In this document: positions 9,833 through 19,183 of the stretch, piece by piece
Numbering within the stretch: the first letter of the stretch is position 1
Layout: the number at the start of each line of letters is the position of its first letter
Origin: Roseobacter litoralis Och 149
GTDB lineage: Bacteria > Pseudomonadota > Alphaproteobacteria > Rhodobacterales > Rhodobacteraceae
Length of the DNA stretch: 64,000 nucleotides
Assembly: GCF_000154785.2 (NCBI RefSeq)
Contig: NC_015730.1
Span: forward strand, 1,488,001 to 1,552,000
Direction: 5' to 3'
Made by a program: the position numbers and the translations under genes
The notes under the pieces: generated by a model
Database searches by the model: none
The model's input: only the letters and a program-made list of their open reading frames with translations
Told to the model about the DNA's origin: nothing

Positions 9833-9892
9833 GGCTCAATGCGCGCCTGGTTGAAAACCGCTCTTGATCGTTTGTTCCTGCCGCCCCAACGC

Positions 9893-9922
9893 AAAACGCC
9901 CTGACCGTTGGGACAGGACGTT
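9893..9922 (-). terminator. probable terminator of infC
   Basis: On the minus strand AACGTCCTG (9922-9914) can pair with CAGGGCGTT (9903-9895), a 9-bp stem with one G-T pair and a 10-base loop, followed by TT. It lies 29 bases beyond the infC stop. The T run is short. Confidence 0.5.
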
Positions 9923-9950
9923 GGGTTTGAATAGCGTGTGTGAGGGTCGG

Positions 9951-10499
9951 CTACCTCGGAAGTGGCCCGATCAGCATAACCATCTGGCGGCCTTCCATCT
10001 TGGGGAAGTTCTCCACGCGGCCCGCTTCCTTGGTGTCTTCGGCGACACGCTCCAGCAACTCGCGACCAAGGTTCTGGTGCGCCATTTCGCGTCCCCGGAA
10101 CCGCAATGTGATCTTTACCTTATCGCCGTTTTCCAGAAATTTGAAAACATTGCGCATTTTGACATCATAGTCATTGGTGTCGGTATTGGGCCGGAATTTG
10201 ACCTCTTTGATCTCGATGATCTTTTGCTTTTTCCGGGCTTCGCTCTCTCGCTTTTGTTGTTCATATTTGAACTTGCCGAAATCCATGATCTTACACACGG
10301 GCGGGTTGGCATTTGGCGAGATTTCGACCAGATCCAGCCCGGCGTCATTCGCCATTTCCATGGCACGTTCGGGTGTGACAACGCCGACGTTTTCACCTTC
10401 GGCCCCGATCAGTCTGATATCTGACCCTCGGATTTTTTCGTTCACGCGTGGACCGGTTTCCCGTTGCGGCGGCGCGTTGTGTGGTCTGCGAGCGATGAT
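9951..10499 (-). CDS. infC: translation initiation factor IF-3, apparent AUC start
   Basis: IF-3 prevents subunit rejoining and checks the initiator tRNA and start codon. The body is unmistakable: [19 protein letters not shown], then [16 protein letters not shown], then [15 protein letters not shown]. The first GTG (10443-10445) would cut off the usual N-terminal extension. In frame upstream are codons for [17 protein letters not shown], and two ATC codons at 10499-10497 and 10496-10494 sit 5-8 bases after a GAAGGA site (10510-10505). No ATG, GTG or TTG is available there. Start at AUC gives 182 residues, the usual length. E. coli infC starts at AUU and is autoregulated through it; the same is inferred here. 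Confidence 0.9.
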   Translation of the reverse strand: MIARRPHNAPPQRETGPRVNEKIRGSDIRLIGAEGENVGVVTPERAMEMANDAGLDLVEISPNANPPVCKIMDFGKFKYEQQKRESEARKKQKIIEIKEVKFRPNTDTNDYDVKMRNVFKFLENGDKVKITLRFRGREMAHQNLGRELLERVAEDTKEAGRVENFPKMEGRQMVMLIGPLPR

Positions 10500-10715
10500 G
10501 TTCTTCCTTCAATTGTTCAACGAAACTGCGCTCATAAATTAGACGCAGGTCGGTGCTACTTCAAGCTGCAAATGCAGGACAAGTGGATGAAAAGCGACCT
10601 GAGTTCGCTTAGCATCTCGCTTTGATGTTGCAAACCCACTTTTTAGGTCGGCGAGCGCTGTCACCCCCGGACCGTCCGTTTTTGGCTGGCTGACATCGAC
10701 AGACAGCTTGGATAG

Positions 10716-11564
10716 TCAGTCAAGAAAGGCTTTCTCAACCACATATTGCGCTGGTTTCGAATTTGCCCCTTCTTCAAGGCCATAGCCTTCGAGCAGGTCT
10801 TTAATTTCCAGATTGAACGCAAGGTTGCCGCATACCATGGCACGATCCGTCTCTGGGGACATCGGGGAAACCCCGAGGTCCGCAAAGACATCGCCCGAGC
10901 GCATCAGGTCGGTGATGCGCCCCATCTTCGGGCTTTCTTCGCGGGTGGTTGTCGGATAATAGCGCAATTTCTTGAGGTAATCTTCGCCGATCAACTCGTT
11001 CAGTAATTCATCGGCTTTGATGCTCTCGATCAGATCGGCACCATATTGCAGTTCGCCGACTTCGCGGCAGGTGTGGGTGATGATGACCTCGTCATAATCT
11101 TCATAGGTCTGCGGGTCGCGCAAAAGCGACGCAAAGGGGGCAAAGCCGGTGCCGGTGGCAAAGAACCAGATACGTTTGCCGGGCAGCAAGGCATCATGCA
11201 CCAAAGTGCCGACTGGTTTGGGACGCAGGATGATCTCGTCACCGACCTGAATGTGCTGCAACCGTGAGGTCAGCGGGCCGTCTTGCACCTTGATGGAGTA
11301 GAACTCCAACTCATCGTCCCAAGACGGGGAGGCGATCGAATAGGCCCGCATCAAAGGCTTTTGTTTGCCGGTCTTGGGGTCAGGGTCGCCCATCAGGCCG
11401 ATCATCACAAACTCGCCGGACCGGAACCGCAATGACGCAGGGCGCGTCACGCGAAATGAAAACAGGCGGTCTGTATAGTGCTGCACAGCGGTCACGGTTT
11501 GCGCGTCGGGCAGGGTGGGGACTTTGGTGGCAGTTTCTTTGTTCACGGTAGCTTGCTCAGTCAT
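10716..11564 (-). CDS. fpr: ferredoxin--NADP+ reductase
   Basis: 282 residues with the ferredoxin reductase fold: FAD-binding RAYSIASPSW near residue 93, then the NADP-binding FATGTGFAPFASLLRD. The C-terminus (AMVCGNLAFNLEIKDLLEGYGLEEG) is also typical. The enzyme passes electrons between NADPH and ferredoxin. It is 81 bases downstream of the cysG-cysI-cysH genes on the same strand. The sulfite reductase lacks a CysJ partner here, so Fpr with a ferredoxin is its likely electron source. Confidence 0.92.
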   Translation of the reverse strand: MTEQATVNKETATKVPTLPDAQTVTAVQHYTDRLFSFRVTRPASLRFRSGEFVMIGLMGDPDPKTGKQKPLMRAYSIASPSWDDELEFYSIKVQDGPLTSRLQHIQVGDEIILRPKPVGTLVHDALLPGKRIWFFATGTGFAPFASLLRDPQTYEDYDEVIITHTCREVGELQYGADLIESIKADELLNELIGEDYLKKLRYYPTTTREESPKMGRITDLMRSGDVFADLGVSPMSPETDRAMVCGNLAFNLEIKDLLEGYGLEEGANSKPAQYVVEKAFLD

Positions 11565-11645
11565 AAATATGTCAAGGCAGGCTTACACCTGCCGCACCTT
11601 TTTAGAAAGTGTTTTCGGAATATTGAAGCAGGACGCTTTGCCGCG

Positions 11646-12059
11646 TTACCCGGTGGCTGTACCGCGCAGACGGTTTTGATAGTCATGCGCCTGCCAGTTG
11701 GCACGGAACTGCCATTGCTCTTCAGGTTGGCGTTTTGCAAGGTTTGCGTCAATCTCGACCTCATCAAAGCCGGCACGCCGCGCCATCGCATATTGATCCG
11801 CGAGCACATGTCCACGCGCCCGCAGCCGCCCGGTGTAGCCGCGCAGACGCAAGGCGCGCGCAATCGTAAAACCGCGCCCGTCCGCCGAGGAGGGAAAATC
11901 AATGCGCACCATGTGAAGGCCGTCACAAATCGGGATCTGGTTTGGATCTGCATCCGAGGGCACATCCAGCGCTTCGGCGTCATTGGCGGCACCAAGAGCC
12001 ACAAAACCCTCGGTCCAGTCGTCCGAGGCAAAGCCGGTATCAGTCACGATGACAGTCAT
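11646..12059 (-). CDS. DUF934-family protein of the sulfate assimilation operon
   Basis: 137 residues from the ATG at 12057-12059, which overlaps the cysH stop (ATGA). The pattern DFPSSADGRGFTIARALRLRGYTGRLRARGHVLADQYAMARRAGFDEVE is characteristic of DUF934 proteins, which are regularly encoded next to sulfite and nitrite reductases. Biochemical role is not established. Frames starting further upstream overlap cysH and are rejected. Confidence 0.85.
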   Translation of the reverse strand: MTVIVTDTGFASDDWTEGFVALGAANDAEALDVPSDADPNQIPICDGLHMVRIDFPSSADGRGFTIARALRLRGYTGRLRARGHVLADQYAMARRAGFDEVEIDANLAKRQPEEQWQFRANWQAHDYQNRLRGTATG

Positions 12060-12817
12060 ATCATATCTCCTTGGCGGACCGCTTTGCCGTTCACAAAATG
12101 GATACCGCATTCGTCTTTTTCGGTGTTGCGCCAGCGTCCGGCGCGCGCGTCTTCGCCGCTGCGTACCGGTGAAGTACAGGGCGCACAACCGATGGATGGG
12201 TAGCCTTGCGCGACCAGCGGGTGCCGGGGCAAACGGTTTTCAGCAATGTAATCGGCCACGTCCCCGGCTTGCCAATAGGCGAGCGGGTTCACCTTGATGC
12301 GGCCGGTCTCCGCCTCGATCTCGAAATGTTCAAGTGCTGCACGTTGGCCGGATTGATAGCGTTTGCGCCCGGTGATCCAGCCATTGCTGCCGGCCAACGC
12401 CTTTTGCAACGGTTCGGTTTTGCGCAAGGCACAGCATCCGTCCGGGTCATGCAGGTGCATCGTGCCAGTTGGGTCGCGTTGCGCGATATCGGCGCTGCGC
12501 ACAATCCGCAGGTTGCGCAGGCCTAAACGCTCCGCAAGTTCCTGCTGATAGACCAGCGTCTGCGTGAACAGCATTTCTGTGTCCACAAAGATCACCGGTA
12601 TGTTGCGATCCACCATGGAGGCCAGATGCAACAAGGCCACCGATTCCGCCCCAAAGCTCGACACGAGGCTGAGCGGTGTGATTTCGGCCAGAGCCACCCG
12701 CAAGACATCCACCGCCCCATGATGGCGCATGCGCGTGTTCAAATCCTGCACAAGCGTCTGCAGGCCATCGGCAAGGTCGGTGCGCTGGTCTAATGGCTGC
12801 GCCTCATCAAGCGGCAT
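12056..12817 (-). CDS. cysH: adenylylsulfate (APS/PAPS) reductase
   Basis: 253 residues from an ATG that overlaps the end of cysI by 11 bases. It has the PP-loop nucleotide-binding start (SLVSSFGAESVALLHL) and the catalytic ECGIH with Cys237. The extra cysteines C128-C129 and C211-x2-C214 would bind a [4Fe-4S] cluster, which marks enzymes that accept APS directly; enzymes strict for PAPS lack them. It reduces activated sulfate to sulfite with thioredoxin as donor, feeding CysI. Confidence 0.93.
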   Translation of the reverse strand: MPLDEAQPLDQRTDLADGLQTLVQDLNTRMRHHGAVDVLRVALAEITPLSLVSSFGAESVALLHLASMVDRNIPVIFVDTEMLFTQTLVYQQELAERLGLRNLRIVRSADIAQRDPTGTMHLHDPDGCCALRKTEPLQKALAGSNGWITGRKRYQSGQRAALEHFEIEAETGRIKVNPLAYWQAGDVADYIAENRLPRHPLVAQGYPSIGCAPCTSPVRSGEDARAGRWRNTEKDECGIHFVNGKAVRQGDMI

Positions 12818-14471
12818 CAGCCTGCACCTCTGGGTAAAGGGCCGCTTTGAAAGGGGCGAGACCGATGCGGCGATAGGTTTCGAGGAAGGTTTCCTCGGGT
12901 GCGTGGCGCAATTCAAGATAGGCCATCACGATCCGCTCGACCGCGGAGGTGATCTCTTCGGCCGAGAAACCGGGGCCTGCACGCTCGCCGATTGTCGCGT
13001 CCTCTGATCCGTCGCCACCCAGCGTGATCTGATAGTTTTCGACCCCTGCACGATCAAGGCCCAGAATGCCAATATGGCCCACATGGTGATGGCCGCAGGC
13101 ATTGATGCAGCCCGATATCTTGATCTTGAGCGGTCCAATGTCATGCTCAAGCTTGAGGTCATCAAACCGGGTCGCGATTTCTTGCGCAATCGGGATCGAA
13201 CGGGCCGTGGCCAGCGCGCAATAATCCATCCCCGGGCAGGCGATGATGTCCGAAATCAGCCCGATGTTAGCCGTGGCCAACTGCGCCTCTTTCAGCCGTG
13301 CATGCAGTGCGGGCAGGTCGGATTTATGCACATGCGGCAGGATGACGTTCTGTTCATGACTGATGCGCAATTCGTCATGCCCATAGTCCCGCGCGAGATC
13401 TGCCATGACACGCATCTGTGCTGACGTGGCATCGCCGGGTGTGGCGGCATGTGCCTTGAGGCTGATCGAAACAATCGCATACCCCGGCGCGCGGTGGTCC
13501 GTCAGGTTGGTGTCGGCCCAAGACCGGAAGACCGGATCGTTGGTATAGGCCGCTTCGAACGCCGCCAGAGACTGTGTTTTGAACTTTGGTGCTGCGAAAT
13601 CCGCCTCGATCCCGGCCAGAAGCTGCTGGTCAATACCACCAAATTGCGGACGGATCAGTGCATAGCGCTCTTCGACCCGCGCGCGGAAATCATCGATGCC
13701 GTTTTCATGGACCGTGATCTTGATGCGCGCTTTGTATTTGTTATCACGCCGTCCCAGCAGGTTGTAGACGCTTACAATGGCTTCGAGATAGGGCAGCAGG
13801 TCTTCGCGCGGCAGGAAATCCTTGAGCACTTTGCCGATCATCGGTGTGCGCCCAAGGCCGCCCCCGACGATAACTTCGAACCCGGCCACGCCGTCGCGTT
13901 CCAGCATGCGCAACCCGATGTCATGCGCCTTGGTCACTGCGCGGTCATTGGGGGATCCGGTCACGGCGACTTTGAATTTGCGGGGCAGGAACTGGAATTC
14001 CGGATGGTCGGTGGACCATTGCCGGATCAGCTCAGCAACCGGGCGCGGGTCAGCAATTTCGTCTGCTGCGGCCCCGGCGAAATGATCTGCCGTCACGTTT
14101 CGAATGGTGTTACCGGACGTCTGAATGGCATGCATCTGCACCTCGGCAAGCGCGTCCAGCATGTCCGGTATGTCGCGCAATTCAGGCCAGTTGTACTGGA
14201 TGTTCTGCCGCGTGGTGAAATGGCCGTAGCCCTTGTCCCAGCGGTCCGCAATATCTGCCAGCTTGTCCATCTGACGCCCGTTCAGCGTACCATAGGGAAT
14301 GGCGACCCGCAGCATATAGGCGTGCAGTTGCAGATAGAGCCCGTTCATCAGGCGCAGGGGTTTGAACTCATCTTCGGTAAGCGATCCGTCAATGCGACGC
14401 TCCACCTGCGCGCGGAACTGCGCGTTGCGCTCCTTGATGAAGGCACTGTCAAAATCGGTATAGCTATACAT
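12807..14471 (-). CDS. cysI: ferredoxin-type sulfite/nitrite reductase (siroheme, [4Fe-4S])
   Basis: 554 residues. The siroheme/[4Fe-4S] ligands are visible as CPGMDYC (Cys-x5-Cys) and GCINACGHHH (Cys-x3-Cys) in the C-terminal half; an earlier FTTRQNIQYNW segment is the siroheme-contact region. The enzyme makes the six-electron reduction of sulfite to sulfide (nitrite reductases look alike). Operon context with cysH and cysG points to sulfite. It overlaps its neighbours on both sides (8 and 11 bases). Confidence 0.93.
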   Translation of the reverse strand: MYSYTDFDSAFIKERNAQFRAQVERRIDGSLTEDEFKPLRLMNGLYLQLHAYMLRVAIPYGTLNGRQMDKLADIADRWDKGYGHFTTRQNIQYNWPELRDIPDMLDALAEVQMHAIQTSGNTIRNVTADHFAGAAADEIADPRPVAELIRQWSTDHPEFQFLPRKFKVAVTGSPNDRAVTKAHDIGLRMLERDGVAGFEVIVGGGLGRTPMIGKVLKDFLPREDLLPYLEAIVSVYNLLGRRDNKYKARIKITVHENGIDDFRARVEERYALIRPQFGGIDQQLLAGIEADFAAPKFKTQSLAAFEAAYTNDPVFRSWADTNLTDHRAPGYAIVSISLKAHAATPGDATSAQMRVMADLARDYGHDELRISHEQNVILPHVHKSDLPALHARLKEAQLATANIGLISDIIACPGMDYCALATARSIPIAQEIATRFDDLKLEHDIGPLKIKISGCINACGHHHVGHIGILGLDRAGVENYQITLGGDGSEDATIGERAGPGFSAEEITSAVERIVMAYLELRHAPEETFLETYRRIGLAPFKAALYPEVQADAA

Positions 14472-14769
14472 TGCTCAATCCTTCTTGCTTGCCATGGGCA
14501 TAGTTGGAGGGGCCGCGTGCGCGGAAATCTTCGCGAAAATGGATGGGCTTTGGGGTGTCCTCGTTGGGATCGATGTCCGCCAAATAAGCGCCGACCACCA
14601 CTGAGTTTTGTTGGGCGGCATCAATCAGGCGGAGGTCTGCATCCGCTTCGTCCGTCAGAACTTCGGCCTCGGCCAGATCGCGTGTCCAGCCGGTGGCCGT
14701 CTGATAGATTACGTCGCCTTTCAGCAAGTGATTTGCGGTGACGACTTTGGGATTGAACGCTTTGGGCAT
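14464..14769 (-). CDS. DUF2849-family protein
   Basis: 101 residues. The start (MPKAFNPKVVTANHLLKGDVIYQ) and the DLAEAEVLTDEADADLRL segment fit DUF2849, a small family encoded just before cysI in many alphaproteobacteria. Overlaps cysI by 8 bases and the cysG end by 1. Function unknown; a role in sulfite reductase assembly or regulation is possible by context. Confidence 0.82.
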   Translation of the reverse strand: MPKAFNPKVVTANHLLKGDVIYQTATGWTRDLAEAEVLTDEADADLRLIDAAQQNSVVVGAYLADIDPNEDTPKPIHFREDFRARGPSNYAHGKQEGLSNV

Positions 14770-16196
14770 CAGAGCGCCTCCTGTGCATGTGCGGGCGGGG
14801 TGTGAGAAATCAGCGAGGGTGCAAGATCCGTCACCGCAGTGGCTGCCTTGCGTTTGGACAATCCATAAAATGTCAGGGCAGGGCCGGACATTTCTGCGGC
14901 CGACAGGGCGGCGGGCAGTGCATCCAGCGTCGTTTCAACGATCCGCTGATCGGGGCGGGATGCGTTCTCAACCAAAGTGACAGGGGTGTGGCGGTCTGCG
15001 CCGTGCATGATCAGCCGACCCTGCATGAAGCGCGCAGACTTCTTGCCCATGTAAATCGCGGCTACTTCGCCGGGGCGGGCCAAAGCAGCCCAGTCGTGAT
15101 CAGCAAACCCGGCAATGTTGTGCCCGGTGAGAAATCGCACCGAAGAATTGCGCCCGCGTTTGGTGAGGCTCTGACCGATGGCGGCCACGGCTGCCGAGGC
15201 TGCGGTGATACCGGGCACGATCTCCCAGCTGATATGATGCGCATCAACCGCGTCAATCTCTTCGTCCAGCCGCCCAAACACGGTGGCATCGCCGGATTTG
15301 AGGCGGACAACCTGCGCCCCGGTCCGCGCGTGCTTCACCAGCAGCGCGTTAATGTCCTCTTGCGGGGTGGAGGGGCCGAAACCTTCCTTGCCCGCATCAA
15401 TCATGATGGCTTCCCGGCGGGCCAGCTCAAGAATGGGCTGACTGATCAGGCGGTCATAGATCACCACATCCGCTTCATCGAGAGCGCGTTGCGCCTTAAT
15501 GGTCAGCAGGTCGGGATCGCCGGGACCGGCACCAATGAAATGCACATGACCGGGGCGCGCCTTGCGGTTCAGATGATCGGCAAGCAGGCCGTCCAAGCCA
15601 TGGCGAACAGCAACCTCGCCTTGTTTGATCGTTTCGGGGCCGGTTTCAAAGTAAAACGCGCGCCAGAAATCCCTGCGTGGGCGGCCAAAGGGGAGTGCAT
15701 CTGCCGCTTTGCGAAAGGATTTGCCGATTTTTGCCAGCGACCCCAGGGAGACGGGCAGGCGGCTTTCCAGATCCGCCTTGATGGCGCGGGCCAGAACGGG
15801 GGCGGCGCCTTCAGTGCCGATGGCGATGGTGACGGGATCCCGGTCGACAATCGCCGGCGTGATGAACTGGCTGTCCTGCAGATTATCCACGATATTGACC
15901 AGTGCACCGTCAGCCCGCGCGATGGCCGATGTGCGCGCATCTTCTGCGTTATCTTCGTCCGCGGCATAAAACAACGCGGCACAGAGGGTATCACCAGGAG
16001 CCAGAGCCCGGCGGTTCAGCGTCAGCTTTCCTTCCTCCTCCCATTTTTGGATTTCCGGGGCGGCCGTCTCGGCAAACACAGTGATGTGTCCGGTGGTTTT
16101 GAGCAGCAGCCGCAGTTTTGCTAAAGCAGCCTCGCCACCGCCCGAAACCACGATGCGTCGGCCGTGCACGCGGAGAAAAACAGGAAAATGATCCAT
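14769..16196 (-). CDS. cysG: siroheme synthase (multifunctional CysG)
   Basis: 475 residues in two modules. The N-terminal part (about 1-200) is precorrin-2 dehydrogenase/sirohydrochlorin ferrochelatase-like, opening MDHFPVFLRVHGRRIVVSGGGEAALAK. The C-terminal part is uroporphyrinogen-III methyltransferase, with GHVHFIGAGPGDPDLLTIKAQRAL, VIYDRL and a GIT(A)ASAA block. It makes siroheme for CysI. It is the first gene of the operon, transcribed from the region shared with the Lrp-type regulator. Confidence 0.94.
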   Translation of the reverse strand: MDHFPVFLRVHGRRIVVSGGGEAALAKLRLLLKTTGHITVFAETAAPEIQKWEEEGKLTLNRRALAPGDTLCAALFYAADEDNAEDARTSAIARADGALVNIVDNLQDSQFITPAIVDRDPVTIAIGTEGAAPVLARAIKADLESRLPVSLGSLAKIGKSFRKAADALPFGRPRRDFWRAFYFETGPETIKQGEVAVRHGLDGLLADHLNRKARPGHVHFIGAGPGDPDLLTIKAQRALDEADVVIYDRLISQPILELARREAIMIDAGKEGFGPSTPQEDINALLVKHARTGAQVVRLKSGDATVFGRLDEEIDAVDAHHISWEIVPGITAASAAVAAIGQSLTKRGRNSSVRFLTGHNIAGFADHDWAALARPGEVAAIYMGKKSARFMQGRLIMHGADRHTPVTLVENASRPDQRIVETTLDALPAALSAAEMSGPALTFYGLSKRKAATAVTDLAPSLISHTPPAHAQEAL

Positions 16197-16332
16197 ATTG
16201 ATACCTCAAAGTTCTTACCCTCAATATAGAATAAAATTCCAAATATGCGCCATATAGGATGCTTGAAAAGAACGAATGTTCTCTTTATGCTGTGTGGGAG
16301 AACAGTGAAACACAATGGGGCGTGTATTTGGA
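16197..16332. promoter_or_regulatory. divergent control region between cysG and the Lrp-type gene
   Basis: The 136-base AT-rich spacer holds an inverted repeat, AGAAC-GAAT-GTTCT (16269-16282), and a second GAAT-AAA-ATTC repeat about 35 bases to its left (near 16227-16237). Both share GAAT half-sites. They are candidate operators for the divergently encoded Lrp-type protein, which would control the sulfate assimilation operon and itself. Confidence 0.45.
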
Positions 16333-16794
16333 ATGTCAGTTCGGATTGATGAGACAGACCGGAAAATTCTTGGAGCGCTCCAGCAGGATGCGAGCCAGTC
16401 TCTGGATGAAATCGCGGCAAAAGTCGGGTCTTCAAAGACACCGGTGTGGAACCGGATTCGCAAGTTGCGGGAGGCGGGGGTCATTGGCCAGCAAACGGTC
16501 GTGCTTGATGCGGAAGCGCTGGGGTTTGAGGCGTGCTTTTTCGTGCTGATCCGCACGTCGGAACATGAGGCGGAGTGGCAGGCGGCGTTTCTGAAAGCGT
16601 TGCGCGAACGGCCAGAGGTGCAGGAGGCGCATCGGCTGGCAGGAGATATCGATTATATCCTGAAAGTAAGAGTAAAGAATGCGCGCGCCTATGATGCCTT
16701 TTATCAGGCGCTGATCTCGGAGGTGCGCGTCCACAATGTAACGGCGCTCTTGTCTATGGAAGAGATCAAATCAACCACGATGCTGCCATTGTAA
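16333..16794 (+). CDS. Lrp/AsnC-family transcriptional regulator
   Basis: 153 residues from the ATG at 16333 (MSVRIDETDRKILGALQQDA); an ATG 18 bases upstream is possible. The N-terminal helix-turn-helix (SLDEIAAKVGSSKTPVWNRIRKL) and C-terminal RAM domain (ending ALLSMEEIKSTTMLPL) are complete. Divergent from cysG, so it probably senses a sulfur amino acid or related effector and controls the cys genes; that is inference from position. Confidence 0.9.
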   Translation: MSVRIDETDRKILGALQQDASQSLDEIAAKVGSSKTPVWNRIRKLREAGVIGQQTVVLDAEALGFEACFFVLIRTSEHEAEWQAAFLKALRERPEVQEAHRLAGDIDYILKVRVKNARAYDAFYQALISEVRVHNVTALLSMEEIKSTTMLPL

Positions 16795-16874
16795 CTTGAT
16801 CCAAGGGCGCGGCTGCGCTGCATTCCATTCTGGGATTTGTAGCGCCGTGAGCCCCTTAGGCGCAATAGGCGGCG

Positions 16875-18056
16875 TCAGTAGGTGACGTCCAGGCGCTTGA
16901 GGCCGTGAAAGTGGTACGCATTGGCAAATTCGGGGGAGCGGCTGAGGGCGAGATGAGGGCAGGCGGCAAAGAGCCGTTGCAGCCCGATTTGAAGTTCAAG
17001 CCTTGCCAGCGGTGCACCGACGCAAAAATGCAATCCGCCGCCAAACGCCGCGTGTGCGACGGGCGCACGGAAAGGGTCGAAAACATCCGGGTCCTTGCAA
17101 AGGGTCGGATCGCGACCTGCCGCGCCGAGCACCAGAGCGACCTGCTGGCCGCTGCGGATAATATGGCCGCCTATGGTAGTATCTTTGTAACTGTAGCGCG
17201 TGAACATGTGCAAAGGTGGGTCAAACCTGAGCACTTCTTCGACCGTTGTGGCGATGTTTTGATCGGTGAGGGCGTAGGCAGGAGTTTCGTGTTCCAGCAA
17301 GGCTTTGACGGCGTTTCCCATCGTGTGCACGGTCGCCTCATGTCCGGCATTAAGCAGAAGAATACATGTGCCGATCAATTCGTCCCGGCTGAGCTTTTCA
17401 CCGTTATCCTCGGCGCGCAACAGCTGGCTGATCAGATCATCTTGTGGGTTACGACGTTTGATGTCGATATAATCGGACAGAAATGCGGTGAATTCGATGG
17501 CGGCTGCGTTGGCCGCTTGTTCGGTCTGCAGTGTGCGCCCGGCCTGATACATGGCCACCATCGCATTGGACCACCGCAGTAAATCACCGCTGATGTCTTC
17601 GGGTACGCCCAACAGCCGAGCAATGATGCGCACGGGCAGAGCCGTGCAAAACGCCGGAATCAGGTCACATCCATGCCGGGGCAGTGCAGCGATCAATGTG
17701 TCGCATATGTCATGAATATCAGGCGCCAACGCTTTGATTTTACGAGAGGTGAAGGCGCGCAGCACAAGGCCGCGCAACCGGGTGTGATCCGGGGGTTCCA
17801 GATCAAGCATGGACACAGCTTCCACAGCGTTGAACGCAGCAAGATGCGGGCGTAGCGGCTCGATCTGATCGGCTGGGGTCGCGCGCCCAAAACCACGGTC
17901 CCGCAACACCGACTGCACGTTGGCCGCATCAAAGATTGCTGGCATTTCATAGTCCTGCCAGTAGCGGATCGTGTCCCCGGTGAAAACTTCTGCGTAAAGC
18001 GCATAGGGGTTTTGCACAAAGGTGGGGTCCAGCGGGGATTGGATAAGGTGTTGCAT
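16875..18056 (-). CDS. cytochrome P450
   Basis: 393 residues, a normal bacterial P450 length. Heme ligand Cys345 lies in FGGGLHFCVGAPLAR; the ExxR is EEVLR; the I-helix reads LLNAGHEAT, with Ala where many have Thr-Thr. The HTRLRGLVLRAFTSR helix is also typical. It is soluble and would need ferredoxin and a reductase, which are not adjacent. Substrate cannot be told from sequence. It is a single gene flanked by the Lrp-type gene (convergent) and tpiA. Confidence 0.93.
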   Translation of the reverse strand: MQHLIQSPLDPTFVQNPYALYAEVFTGDTIRYWQDYEMPAIFDAANVQSVLRDRGFGRATPADQIEPLRPHLAAFNAVEAVSMLDLEPPDHTRLRGLVLRAFTSRKIKALAPDIHDICDTLIAALPRHGCDLIPAFCTALPVRIIARLLGVPEDISGDLLRWSNAMVAMYQAGRTLQTEQAANAAAIEFTAFLSDYIDIKRRNPQDDLISQLLRAEDNGEKLSRDELIGTCILLLNAGHEATVHTMGNAVKALLEHETPAYALTDQNIATTVEEVLRFDPPLHMFTRYSYKDTTIGGHIIRSGQQVALVLGAAGRDPTLCKDPDVFDPFRAPVAHAAFGGGLHFCVGAPLARLELQIGLQRLFAACPHLALSRSPEFANAYHFHGLKRLDVTY

Positions 18057-18151
18057 ATCCGTCTTTAAGGCCAGTTGACAGTGTATGGGAAAGGGGGACT
18101 GCGCCGGATTTCAACTTTGGTGGTTTGCCGGTGCGTCCGATCCGATGAAAA

Positions 18152-18898
18152 TCAACTATCCGACAGCGCTTGTATGATCGGAGAAAAATCCTGCGCCGTC
18201 AGGCTTGCGCCACCGACCAGCGCCCCGTTCACATGTTCCAACGCGAAAATACCGGCGGCGTTGGCCGGCTTGACCGATCCGCCATAGAGTAGGGGAACTG
18301 CGGCCCCGGTTTGGCCCAAGGCGTCAATCAGGTTTGCACGCAGGGCTTGGTGCACCTCGGCAATCTCATCCATCGTGGGGATTTTGCCGGTGCCGATGGC
18401 CCAGATCGGTTCATAGGCGACAACGAGCGTATCAGCCTCGCTGTCAGCGGGAACAGACCCTGCCAACTGCGTCAGAATAACGTTCAGCGCATCCCCGGCG
18501 TCGCGTTGTGAGAGGCTTTCGCCAAGGCAAACGATGGGGATCAAGCCTGCTGCCTGAGCGGCTGTGGCCTTCGCGCGCGCATCTGTATCGGTTTCGCCAT
18601 ACCCCTCCCGCCGCTCGGAATGGCCAACGATCACATGGCTTGCGCCAATTTCCGCGAACATCCCCGCAGAGATATCGCCAGTATAGGCACCGGTTTCGGC
18701 GGAATGGCAGTTTTGCGCCCCAATTTTTAAGGTGCCCTTCGCCGCCTGCGCGACGGCTTGCGACACGAGATGTGCAGGAGGGCAAAGCAAAATGTCACAG
18801 TCGGGGCTCGGATGGCTGGTGTTCAACCTGTCGATCATGGACAGGTCCGCGCGTGCGCCGTTCATTTTCCAGTTTCCCGCCGCCAGTTTGCGCTGCAT
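18152..18898 (-). CDS. tpiA: triosephosphate isomerase
   Basis: 248 residues with the TIM signature: GNWKMNG with catalytic Lys11, HSERR with the catalytic His, and [13 protein letters not shown] with the catalytic Glu. [12 protein letters not shown] is the phosphate-gripping loop. It interconverts dihydroxyacetone phosphate and glyceraldehyde 3-phosphate in glycolysis and gluconeogenesis. The 285 bases upstream (18899-19183) contain no gene that I can support. Confidence 0.96.
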   Translation of the reverse strand: MQRKLAAGNWKMNGARADLSMIDRLNTSHPSPDCDILLCPPAHLVSQAVAQAAKGTLKIGAQNCHSAETGAYTGDISAGMFAEIGASHVIVGHSERREGYGETDTDARAKATAAQAAGLIPIVCLGESLSQRDAGDALNVILTQLAGSVPADSEADTLVVAYEPIWAIGTGKIPTMDEIAEVHQALRANLIDALGQTGAAVPLLYGGSVKPANAAGIFALEHVNGALVGGASLTAQDFSPIIQALSDS

Positions 18899-19183
18899 CT
18901 TACTCTCCAGATTTGTGATGTCTCTTGCTAGCAGCCCTGATGCAACTGGGCAAACGCTGTTGTGATAATGTGGCGGGTACCTGACCGTTTCATGTCGTTA
19001 CGGCGGGGGTATGACCCAAAGGCGTGACGCGTAAAATCTGGTGCGCAGAGATGGCCAAAAAGACATATCCGCGCATCATGCGTCAAAAGAAGTGCGATTT
19101 AACTTCCCTGCGTTCGGTTTGTTGCCTGAAAAGCCCGGCGCTGACAGGCACGTACCGCCGTTTTCGCGACCGGGCGCGTTGCC

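Noticed and set aside
13449..14741. Long plus-strand frames antisense to cysI, and at 14787-16124 antisense to cysG
   Set aside because: Both mirror strongly supported genes with full catalytic motifs; the antisense products resemble no family.
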